Assembly (NCBI GenBank): GCA_946478975.1
Contig: CAMLEO010000027.1
Span: 1 to 38,053 of the forward strand
Origin: an uncultured Steroidobacter sp.
GTDB lineage: Bacteria; Pseudomonadota; Gammaproteobacteria; Steroidobacterales; Steroidobacteraceae
Direction: 5' to 3'
Length of the DNA: 38,053 nucleotides
Shown: positions 17,672 through 25,085 of the stretch, one piece after another
How positions within the stretch are numbered: position 1 is the stretch's first letter
Layout: every line of letters begins with the position of its first letter
The notes under the pieces: model-generated
The model's input: only the letters and a program-made list of their open reading frames with translations
What the model was told of the DNA's origin: nothing
Database searches by the model: none
Program-made: the position numbers and the translations under genes

Positions 17672-17747
17672 TCTCGGACAAATAGGAGGTGCGTCGAGCG
17701 TCTCACAAAGGCATGGATTTGCCCTGATCGTTCATGGAGGAATTTGT

Positions 17748-19599
17748 ATGTTACAGCGAGTGCCTCGGATGCTGCGGCAAGGAGTTGCCGCGCTGGCAGG
17801 ATGCTTCATTCTCGGCATGACCTCGCCGGCTTCTGCGCAGCCAGCGATTGCTGCCGCCGCTACGTGTGTCGTCGGCACCTGGCAAGTGGGCCAGTCGAGC
17901 GGCATGCCAGCGGTGCGTTATGAAACGACGCATTTTGCATTTCGGTGGAATGGCTCCCTGGTATCAAACAGCGACGCGATGAACGCGGGCGCGTACCTGG
18001 AGTCCGTGTGGCAGGACTTCATCTTGAACAGGGCGTTCCCGGAGCCCTATTGCCAGGCTGCCAGCAAATATAAGGTCAACATTCATCTGGATGGTTCGTT
18101 CGGTTTGAGCGGCGGCGTCGACGGCGGCGGTTTGATGGGCATGTGGATCGGGCCGGGCGCGCTGGCGGATCGCTTTGGCCTGGCGCACGAGTTCACTCAT
18201 GGCCTGCAAGGCTCGACCGGCGGACTGCGCGACTCTCCGTATGTCGGCTGGATGTGGGAGAGCCATGCGAACTGGATGACGGTGCAGCTGCCCGAAATGC
18301 GCAGCAACGTCCACTGCTCCGAGCTGTCCGTCAACTTTCCGCACCTGTATTACGGCTCCACTCGGGTGCGCTACTGCAACTGGCAGTTCTGGGAATATCT
18401 CAAAGATCGCTTCGGTTACGCCGCCGTGAACGACATCTGGGCGCGCGCGCCGAAACCCGGCCAGGCCGGGCAGCCGACTGCCGACCCGTTCAATGTGTTG
18501 ATGAGCAATCAAGGCTGGAACATCGAGCAGCTCAACGACGTGTTCGGCGACTGGGCCATGCACAATGTGAATTGGGATTACATCAATCCCGATGGCAGCG
18601 ACCAGGGCGCGGTCTACCGCTCTGCGTATGGCAGCTACGATCCTCAAGGCGGCAATCGCGCGCTGCGAACAACACGTTTAGAGGCTTTGGATCTTGCCAA
18701 CCGCCGCTTCAATGTTCCGGCGGCGTGGGCGCCACAACGTTGGGGATATAACATCGTTCGGCTCATGCCCGATGCCGGTGCCAGCCAGATCTCTGTGACA
18801 TTCCGCGGCGTGCTGCAGTCTGCGCCGAACGCGACATCATTTGCTGGTCTTCAAGACGAGCCATCGTCAGTACCGCCTCCCGCGTCAGGATGGCGATGGG
18901 GCGTGGTCGCGATCGACGCCAATGGCAGAGCACGTTACAGCTCGCTGCAACGGGGTTCCGACGGTGCGGTGACATTCGCACTGGTGTCGGGTGATCGATC
19001 GGTGTGGCTGGTGGTGATGGGGGCGCCCACTCAAATGCATAACATTCGATGGGACCAGCCGTACTACACCATCTATCGTTTTCCGTGGATGGTGCAGCTC
19101 GCCGGCGCGATGCCGCTGGGCTTTCAGCCCAACGCACAGCCGCCGGTTCCGGGCGGGCATCAGCACCCGAACGGCGGCGGCTGGGTCGCTTCAAGTGCTG
19201 TGGTGGATGCGAGTGCATTCGTAGGGCCCGAATGCTCGTGTGCTCGGCGGCGCCGTGCGAGGCAATGCACGTATCGAAGACCAAGCGACGGTCGTCAGCG
19301 GCGAGGTGAGGGACAACGCCGTCGTGTCGGCTCTCACCCTCGTCTCCGCAAACACCGTGGTGAGAGATCAGGCGCGCGTTGCGACGGTGTTCATGCCGCT
19401 CGGTGCTTTCGAAAGAAACATCGTGCTTTCGGGCACTGCCTACAACATCGGAGATGTGGAACAGCGTGGCGCGTCGATGTCACGAGGCGTTTTGTATGGC
19501 TTCATCGACCAGGCAGCGACCACGAATCCTGCCAGGGGCGCGTCGCTGACCGCCCCGGTTCGGGAGGTCACAGCACCGCCGGTGTATCGCTGGCGCTGA
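17748..19599 (+). pseudogene. Svx/AvrXca-like secreted zinc metalloprotease, frameshifted
   Basis: Secreted protein with signal peptide MLQRVPRMLRQGVAALAG... ending SPASAQP. The domain after it (CVVGTWQVGQSSGMPAVRYE..., GLMGMWIGPGALADRFGLA) looks like the Svx/AvrXca virulence-protein family. It holds a gluzincin-type zinc site: H147-E-F-T-H151, with Glu171 in WESHANW as probable third ligand. A domain in the 310-480 range follows, then a repetitive hexapeptide-like beta-helix. At the GGGCCC run 19224-19229 the frame is broken. The upstream frame turns to Arg-rich nonsense (CSCARRRRARQC), while the +1 frame resumes a convincing beta-helix (VLGGAVRGNARIED, GEVRDNAVVSALTLVSANTV) to a stop at 19599. 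Removing one base restores a protein of about 616 residues. Real pseudogene or base-call error cannot be told apart here. Start ATG 17748 has GGAGG seven bases upstream. Confidence 0.75.
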
Positions 19600-19609
19600 C
19601 GTTCGTTCA

Positions 19610-19638
19610 GGCGCTGAGCCATCCTGACGCTCAGCGCC
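19610..19638 (+). terminator. Hairpin after the Svx-like gene
   Basis: GGCGCTGAG (19610-19618) pairs perfectly with CTCAGCGCC (19630-19638) around an 11-base loop, ten bases after the restored stop at 19599. Only two T residues follow, so intrinsic termination would be weak. Its position supports 19599 as the true gene end. Confidence 0.4.
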
Positions 19639-19674
19639 TTCGACGCTCGCGAGGCTGTGATACATTTTGCCGCT

Positions 19675-20487
19675 ATGTCCAGAGCAGCCACTCAACTCGC
19701 CGCCATCGGCAAGCGCCTCGCGAAAGGCATGCAGATGCCGGCCGAGTTTCCCGCGTTCGTTTCTCTCGTCGTCAGTCCTAAAGGTCCGCGCCACGATGCG
19801 CTCCGCGTGGGCTGGTCCGATCCCACCGGGCTGCTGAACGTCGACAAGGCGGCTAAATCCGAGCTCGTGCCGTTTCTGAAGCTGGCGGATGGCGGCGGCA
19901 TCGCGTTTTGGAAAGACGGCGAGGACCAGCGCATCGTTCATTACGACAGCGAAGGCGGGCACGAGGTGCTCGCGCTCGACTTCCGCGATTTCCTCGCTCG
20001 CTTGCTCAAGCCTACAGAGGCATTCCGCGAGCAAATCGAGCTCGACGTAGACCTCGACGTCAGCGAGCTCATCTCACCGACGAAGCCCAAGGCGGTGCCA
20101 GCTGCGCTCAATCGCAAGCTCGCTGCATGGATCGAGTCACACTCGCTCAACGGTCCCATCGTGAAGTCGGAGGATGGCGAAAAGCTGCGCAAGCAGCTGG
20201 TGGCGATGGCCCGGCGCATGCTGACCGATGGGCTCAGCAAGGTGTACAAGCCTGGGACGTTCCACTGGCAAGTGGATGTCCTGGCGGTGAAGGGCAAGGA
20301 ACACTGGACGGCGACGTATCTGGATTACGGCAAGTGGCACGAGCTGCCCGCCAAGTACGGCCTCAGCGAACTGTTGCCCGCGCTGTTACCTTTGATGAAG
20401 TCGCGCAAGGCACGCTACTCGATCAACATCTGGAAAAGCGGCGAAGTGTTCGTCGACAAGGGCAACGAGCTGGTGCTGCAGCCCTGA
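19675..20487 (+). CDS. Hypothetical protein, possibly SMI1/KNR4 (SUKH)-like
   Basis: A 270-residue cytoplasmic protein without signal or membrane segment. The first 130 residues include VPFLKLADGGGIAFWKDGE, IVHYDSEGGHEVLALDF and RDFLARLLKP. That arrangement (leading acidic region, Asp-Gly-Gly turn, state-of-filling strand, closing helix) recalls SMI1/KNR4 SUKH domains used in immunity to toxins, but the match is by eye only. The C-terminal half (RKLAAWIESHSLNG..., HWTATYLDYGKWHELPAKYG) is unrecognised. ATG 19675 is used; an upstream GTG at 19657 is in frame, and neither has a strong ribosome site. Its stop is four bases from the convergent lipoprotein gene. Confidence 0.6.
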   Translation: MSRAATQLAAIGKRLAKGMQMPAEFPAFVSLVVSPKGPRHDALRVGWSDPTGLLNVDKAAKSELVPFLKLADGGGIAFWKDGEDQRIVHYDSEGGHEVLALDFRDFLARLLKPTEAFREQIELDVDLDVSELISPTKPKAVPAALNRKLAAWIESHSLNGPIVKSEDGEKLRKQLVAMARRMLTDGLSKVYKPGTFHWQVDVLAVKGKEHWTATYLDYGKWHELPAKYGLSELLPALLPLMKSRKARYSINIWKSGEVFVDKGNELVLQP

Positions 20488-20491
20488 ACGT

Positions 20492-21238
20492 TCAGTCGCA
20501 ATTCATCAAAGGCTGCCCATCGGTCGGCTGATACAGCAGCAATCCGCCGGCCAGGACGACGACGCGCTGCTGATCTTCCTCAGATAACGATGGCTTGATC
20601 CAGATGCGGCCGCCCGTGTCGGGCTGGAACGGCTGGTCACTTTCACGGAACAGCTCGACCGCGGCAATCACATTGTCGCCGTCCCACACCTCGTAACCCA
20701 GCGGCATGAATGAAACATCCGGCCTGTCGTCGATGTGCACGGAATGCACGTCCCATTTCAGGGCGCCGTAAGTCACTTCGCCGTGCTTGGTGCCGTCGGA
20801 GTGCGTCGTCAGGTGCAGGTTGCCGGTGTCGAAGCCGCTGAAATTGCAGTCGAAGGTGGAGGATTCGCTGCCGTCCGACGGCTCGTCGCTCGAAAAATAG
20901 AAACGACCGGTCCTTTTCATCTTGCAGCCGGCCCGCAGCACCCGGTTCTGCGAGTTGACGGTGAGCCCATAGGTGTTGCGATCGATGCTGTCGGCGCTGA
21001 ACAGGTGGTGGCTGCACCAATGCCCGCCGAAGCCCACCGACACATTGGTCATTTTCCAGGGGCCGGCTGTCATGATGCCGCTCAGCCAAAGCGGCCCGGC
21101 GCGCTGAACCGTCACTGGCGGCACCGCTTTCAACGACTCCGGCGGCGACATTTTATGAACGACCGTCTGGCAGCCGGCGCCAGTCAGCATCGTCACCATG
21201 AGCAACAGTCGGAACAAATCATCTAACCGCTTGTCCAT
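20492..21238 (-). CDS. Putative lipoprotein, unrecognised family
   Basis: A 248-residue protein with a type II signal: hydrophobic stretch FRLLLMVTMLTGAGC with lipobox TGAGC and lipidated Cys23. The mature part is beta-rich with several aromatic strands (GPWKMTNVSVGFGGHWCSHH, GEVTYGALKWDVHSVHIDD, VSFMPLGYEVWDGDNVIAAV) and ends QPLMNCD. I do not recognise the family. The gene is convergent with the SUKH-like gene and lies downstream of the small Cys-rich lipoprotein on the same strand, 74 bases away. Confidence 0.65.
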   Translation of the reverse strand: MDKRLDDLFRLLLMVTMLTGAGCQTVVHKMSPPESLKAVPPVTVQRAGPLWLSGIMTAGPWKMTNVSVGFGGHWCSHHLFSADSIDRNTYGLTVNSQNRVLRAGCKMKRTGRFYFSSDEPSDGSESSTFDCNFSGFDTGNLHLTTHSDGTKHGEVTYGALKWDVHSVHIDDRPDVSFMPLGYEVWDGDNVIAAVELFRESDQPFQPDTGGRIWIKPSLSEEDQQRVVVLAGGLLLYQPTDGQPLMNCD

Positions 21239-21312
21239 AGCCCTTCGGTACGAGTGCGAGTCCGTCGACTCAATTTATTTGTTTCCTATTATACGCACGG
21301 ATCTAACAAACT

Positions 21313-21639
21313 CTACACGCGGCAGTCGAACGGCATCGTGTCACAGCGCTGCATGCACGAGCGGTAGGCATTCTCGCGTTCGATTTCTCGAATGTGTTCG
21401 AAGGCGCAGGTGGCGGAGCAGTTGGCCTCTTTCGGCGGAAAAGGTTGTTTGCACTCGGCGGAGCAGAGCGGCGATTCGGACATCCGGCGTTCGCCGTCGC
21501 AGGAGCTGGTACACGCTCCGTAACCGCCGATGTATTGGGAACAGTCGGTTTTCGGTCGAGGCGAGGGGGCGGGGGAGCTGCCGCCGACGGCGCAGCCCGA
21601 CAGGCAGACGATCCACAACAGCACAAAGACTCTTTGCAT
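21313..21639 (-). CDS. Small Cys-rich lipoprotein with four CX3C motifs
   Basis: A 108-residue lipoprotein: MQRVFVLLWIVCLSGC gives a lipobox LSGC with lipidated Cys16. A Ser/Pro linker follows, then a domain with ten further cysteines. Eight of these form four CX3C motifs, CTSSC, CSAEC, CSATC and CMQRC, separated by 11, 10 and 16 residues. This spacing is that of disulfide-stapled helical hairpins. ATG 21639 has GAGGAG about six bases upstream. No family is recognised. A structural or redox-related envelope role is only inference. Confidence 0.65.
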   Translation of the reverse strand: MQRVFVLLWIVCLSGCAVGGSSPAPSPRPKTDCSQYIGGYGACTSSCDGERRMSESPLCSAECKQPFPPKEANCSATCAFEHIREIERENAYRSCMQRCDTMPFDCRV

Positions 21640-21851
21640 GGCCGCTCCTCGTCATTCCGTGAGTCGAATTCGGCCGTTGGACAGTCGCGATAGTTACATT
21701 GTTCCCGTGGGGCTTGGTGCCGCCAGCCGGTTGAGCTTGGTTGTTGTGGCCGCTGCATCGACTGCTGCCACTGCGCACCTGCGGATGAAGAGCGAAGGTT
21801 GACTAGTCACCGGAACGGGCGTTAGCTGCGAATCTTTCCGGAGCAAAAACC

Positions 21852-22832
21852 ATGCGCATCATTCGAACGATTTACAAAACCGGCAGGCAATGGGCGCTCG
21901 CTGGCTGTCTCGCTCTGTCGCTGGCAGGAACAGCATCCGCGGCGGAGCAAACGTACTCGGGCATGGTGGTTTTCGGCACCAGCCTGTCGGATCCCGGCAA
22001 CGGCTTTGCGATCCGCGGAGGGACGAATACACCTCCTGCCTATGCGCTGGATTTTCCCTATGTTCCTAACGCGCCCTATGCACGCGGCGGACATCACTTG
22101 AGCAACGGTGAAACATGGGTGGAGCAACTCGCCAAACCGCTAGGCCTGGCGCGCAACGCACAGCCCGCCTTCCGTGGATCGAATCCGAATGCCAGCAACT
22201 ATGCCGTCGACCGGGCGCGAGCGTATGACGATGGCATCAATGTGAATCTCTCCACTCAGGTCGCTCGGTTCCTGGAGGATCACGGCGGCGTCGCGGCGCC
22301 GGGTTCGCTTTACGTGATCGAGATCGGCAGCAACGACGTGCGCGATGCGCTCGCGGCATATGTGTTGGGAGGGGATGGCAGCATCATTCTCCAGCGTGCT
22401 CTGAGTTCGATCGGCGCGAACTTTGTTGAGCTATATGCGGCCGGCGCGCGGGAGTTCCTGGTGACCAACGTACCGGATCTCGCACTGACGCCGTCCGTGC
22501 GAATCCTGGATCAAATTCACGCGGGCGCGGGAATCGCACCACTGGCGCATACGCTGGTGGTGAGTTTCAACGCCAACCTGGCGGGAGTGTGGAGTCAGCT
22601 GCCGGCGGACGCGCACCTCGTGCAACTCGACGTGTTCCACAAGCTCAATGACGTGATCGCTCATCCTGCGGCTTTTGGCTTTACGAATGTGACTGCTCCC
22701 TGCATCACGCCGGACGTGCCGCCGTTCACGTGCCAGCATCCTGACCACTATCTGTTCTGGGACGGCATTCATCCGACCCAGGCGGGTCACGCAGTCATGG
22801 CGAGAGAAGCGTATTCCGTGCTGTCACACTGA
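21852..22832 (+). CDS. Secreted SGNH/GDSL esterase-like hydrolase
   Basis: A 326-residue exported protein (signal ends near TASAAEQ). It has the block arrangement of SGNH/GDSL lipases and esterases. Block I is VVFGTSLSDPGNGF, where the usual GDS is GTS, with the nucleophile Ser kept. Block III is VIEIGSNDVRDAL with its Asn. Block V is FWDGIHPTQAGH with the catalytic Asp and His near residues 308-311. Family members hydrolyse acyl esters, including acetyl groups on plant polysaccharides, which would suit this neighbourhood, but the acyl substrate is not defined by sequence. ATG 21852 is preceded by a GGAG site about ten bases upstream. Confidence 0.85.
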   Translation: MRIIRTIYKTGRQWALAGCLALSLAGTASAAEQTYSGMVVFGTSLSDPGNGFAIRGGTNTPPAYALDFPYVPNAPYARGGHHLSNGETWVEQLAKPLGLARNAQPAFRGSNPNASNYAVDRARAYDDGINVNLSTQVARFLEDHGGVAAPGSLYVIEIGSNDVRDALAAYVLGGDGSIILQRALSSIGANFVELYAAGAREFLVTNVPDLALTPSVRILDQIHAGAGIAPLAHTLVVSFNANLAGVWSQLPADAHLVQLDVFHKLNDVIAHPAAFGFTNVTAPCITPDVPPFTCQHPDHYLFWDGIHPTQAGHAVMAREAYSVLSH

Positions 22833-22895
22833 GCCTGGCAGAGCGCATATGCTCGCGCGTGTTGCAAACGATACAGTCCACGGGTGGATCAAATG

Positions 22896-22907
22896 TTACT
22901 ACAGTAA
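22896..22907. promoter_or_regulatory. Dyad ahead of the Crp/Fnr-type gene
   Basis: TTACT-AC-AGTAA is an exact inverted repeat 33 bases upstream of the regulator's ATG at 22940, in a short AT-rich patch. The place suits an autoregulatory operator. It is not a canonical Crp (TGTGA) or Fnr (TTGAT) site. Confidence 0.3.
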
Positions 22908-22939
22908 TAACGTGCCGCTTTCGTCTCCAAAGGCCGGAC

Positions 22940-23374
22940 ATGGCAACAACGATCGCGAAGGATGGTACGAACAAGCTGATCTCGCTGTTGCCCAGAGCCG
23001 AGCGAAAGCGGCTGTCCGCCGAGCTGGAAGTGGTTTCGCTCATACCACGGACGGTGTTGTTCGAGCGCAATGCGTCGCTCGAGTACGTTTATTTTCTGCA
23101 CTCGGGCATGGTGTGCCTGATGGCGAGCCTGGAGCTCGGCGCGGTGGAGACGGCCGCCAGTCGGGGATGTTTCGAGCTGCCAGTCACCGCCAAACAAATC
23201 GCGGACGCGATCGGTTTATCCAGGGTCCACGTAATGCGAGCGCTGCGTGACTTGCGCGAGCGCAATCTGGCGAACATCGAAGCGGGCACAGTAGACATTC
23301 CCAACGTTCGCCGGCTGGCGAAGTTCGCCAACTTCGTCGGCGGCCTCACATCGATCGGCTGCGCGATCCTCTGA
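22940..23374 (+). CDS. Crp/Fnr-family regulator with internal deletion
   Basis: A 144-residue protein, against about 220-250 for the family. The N-terminal part (LISLLPRAERKRLSAELEVV, then TVLFERNASLEYVYFLHSGM) is the start of a cyclic-nucleotide-binding-like fold. The C-terminal part (VTAKQIADAIGLSRVHVMRA followed by LRDLRERNLANIEAGTVDI) is a Crp-type winged helix. Between them, at about SLELGAVETAASRGCFE, some 70-90 residues are missing, namely the rest of the sensor barrel and the dimerisation helix. The frame is intact and ATG 22940 has AAAGG upstream, so it is expressed in principle. Without the long helix it may dimerise poorly or act as a constitutive or decoy binder. Neighbouring GH39 operon is a possible target. 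Confidence 0.72.
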   Translation: MATTIAKDGTNKLISLLPRAERKRLSAELEVVSLIPRTVLFERNASLEYVYFLHSGMVCLMASLELGAVETAASRGCFELPVTAKQIADAIGLSRVHVMRALRDLRERNLANIEAGTVDIPNVRRLAKFANFVGGLTSIGCAIL

Positions 23375-23401
23375 GCGCCAGAACTGTGCAGGTCTTTACA
23401 G

Positions 23402-23441
23402 TGTCCAACGCTGGACAATTGTCCGAGTAAAGGCCTATAGT
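23402..23441 (+). promoter_or_regulatory. Operator-overlapped promoter of the GH39-GH43-GH5 operon
   Basis: TGTCCA (23402-23407), four bases, TGGACA (23412-23417), one base, then TTGTCC (23419-23424). The first pair is an exact inverted repeat, and GGACAATTGTCC (23413-23424) is a second overlapping palindrome. TGGACA can serve as the -35 element, with TATAGT (23436-23441) as -10 at 18-base spacing, about 55 bases before the GH39 ATG. A repressor on the repeated half-sites would cover the -35 box. Confidence 0.5.
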
Positions 23442-23495
23442 CGCGGTAGCGATAACAATTAGCCCGCCGCGGCGTTTAGCAGGGGCCCACGACCG

Positions 23496-25085
23496 ATGCA
23501 TGCATTCTGGTTGAGTTCGCGACGTATTGCCTTTTCGCTGATGACTTTTGCCGGGCTGTTCGCCGGCACTGCAGGTTCGGCCGACGCTCCGATTCGTGAG
23601 ATCACGGTCGATGTGTCGCGGGCGGAGCATCCGGTGGACCGGTTCTTTGACTTATCCATCGGCTCGGATTTTCCAGGCACGTTGATCCGGCCCGACAGCC
23701 AGGCGCAGCTGAAGACGGCGGTCGACGAGCTCGGCTTTCGTTACATACGGTTCCACGCAATTTTTCACGACGTGCTCGGCACGGTGCGAGTCGTAGACGG
23801 GCGCACCGTGTACGACTGGACCAAGCTCGATCAGCTGTACGACGACCTGCTGTCCAAAGGCATTCGGCCATTCGTAGAGCTGGGCTTCACGCCGGAGGCG
23901 ATGGCCACTTCGCCGCAGACGATTTTTTATTGGAAGGGCAACACCTCGCATCCCAAGCTTGCGCCGTGGCGGGACTTGATCGACGCTTTCATTCGGCACG
24001 TTCGCGAGCGCTATGGCGTGGCCGAAGTCCGCCAGTGGTACTTCGAAGTGTGGAACGAGCCGAATCTCGACGGCTTCTGGGAGCACGCTGACCAGCAAGC
24101 CTACTTTGAGTTGTACGACGTCACCGCGAGAGCGATCAAAGCAATCGACTCGACGTTACAAGTCGGTGGCCCTTCAACCGCAGGCGCGGCTTGGGTGCCA
24201 GAGTTTCTCGCTTACGCGCAAAAGAAAGGTTCGCCGGTCGATTTCGTGACCACGCACACCTATGGCGTCGATCACGGCTTCCTGGACGAGAAAGGGCAGA
24301 GTGACACCAAGCTTTCTCCCTCGCCGGATGCAATCGTCGGCGACGTGCGGCGGGTGAGGCAGCAGATCGGCGAGTCGGCATTCCCATCGCTGCCGCTGTA
24401 CTTCACCGAATGGAGCACGAGCTACACGCCTCGCGACGCCGTGCATGACTCATACATCAGCGCGCCCTACATACTCAGCAAGCTCAAGGCGACGCAGGGC
24501 ATGGTCCAGGGCATGAGCTACTGGACCTATACCGATTTGTTCGAAGAGCCGGGCCCGCCGTCGACGCCGTTTCACGGCGGCTTCGGGTTGATCAATCGCG
24601 AAGGCATTCGCAAGCCGGCGTACTTTGCTTACAAATATCTGCACGCGGTGCGAGGCAAAGAAATCCCTTCGCCCGATCAGGACTCGCTGCTTGCGACTAC
24701 CGGTGCGGTGACGGCGGCCTTGATCTGGGATTGGGAGCAGCCTGAGCAAAAGGTCAGCAATCGCCCGTTCTATACCAGGCTCGTTCCTGCGTCCGCCGCG
24801 CCCACCACCCGAGTCAACTTCAAACATCTGGCTGCGGGCGAGTATCGACTCGAAGTCAAGCGCACCGGCTTTCGAGCGAACGATGCGTACTCGGCCTATA
24901 TCGAGATGGGCGCGCCGGCTTCGCTGAGCGCCGAGCAGCTCAACAAACTCCAAGCGCTCACTCGCGACGTTCCGGAGACCAATCGCAAGGTGACGGTCGG
25001 GCCCAAGGGTGAGTACAGCATCGATCTGCCAATGCATACCAATGACGTAGTTCTGGTGACGCTGACGGCGGAGCCGGGCAGATGA
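23496..25085 (+). CDS. Secreted GH39 beta-xylosidase-type enzyme
   Basis: A 529-residue exported enzyme (signal ends near GTAGSADA). GH39 hydrolases are retaining (beta/alpha)8 enzymes, mostly beta-xylosidases that trim xylo-oligosaccharides. Key sites are the acid/base Glu188 in WYFEVWNEPNLDGFW and the nucleophile Glu305 in LYFTEWSTSY. RFHAIFHD (about 85-92), THTYGVDHG (253-261) and MSYWTYTDLFEEPG are also family-like. A C-terminal beta-domain covers about residues 400-529. The stop overlaps the GH43 start by four bases (ATGA, 25082-25085), so the two are translationally coupled. Other GH39 activities, such as alpha-iduronidase, cannot be excluded, but context favours xylan. Confidence 0.88.
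   Translation: MHAFWLSSRRIAFSLMTFAGLFAGTAGSADAPIREITVDVSRAEHPVDRFFDLSIGSDFPGTLIRPDSQAQLKTAVDELGFRYIRFHAIFHDVLGTVRVVDGRTVYDWTKLDQLYDDLLSKGIRPFVELGFTPEAMATSPQTIFYWKGNTSHPKLAPWRDLIDAFIRHVRERYGVAEVRQWYFEVWNEPNLDGFWEHADQQAYFELYDVTARAIKAIDSTLQVGGPSTAGAAWVPEFLAYAQKKGSPVDFVTTHTYGVDHGFLDEKGQSDTKLSPSPDAIVGDVRRVRQQIGESAFPSLPLYFTEWSTSYTPRDAVHDSYISAPYILSKLKATQGMVQGMSYWTYTDLFEEPGPPSTPFHGGFGLINREGIRKPAYFAYKYLHAVRGKEIPSPDQDSLLATTGAVTAALIWDWEQPEQKVSNRPFYTRLVPASAAPTTRVNFKHLAAGEYRLEVKRTGFRANDAYSAYIEMGAPASLSAEQLNKLQALTRDVPETNRKVTVGPKGEYSIDLPMHTNDVVLVTLTAEPGR

Noticed and set aside
21640..21851. Possible small genes in the 212-base gap before the SGNH hydrolase
   Set aside because: Open frames here overlap the Cys-rich lipoprotein antisense and have no convincing start or composition. 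TTGACT at 21799 lacks a good -10 partner.
23449..23460. GCGATAACAATT resembling part of the lac operator
   Set aside because: Only one half is present, without a symmetric partner, and no LacI-family gene is nearby. Probably chance.
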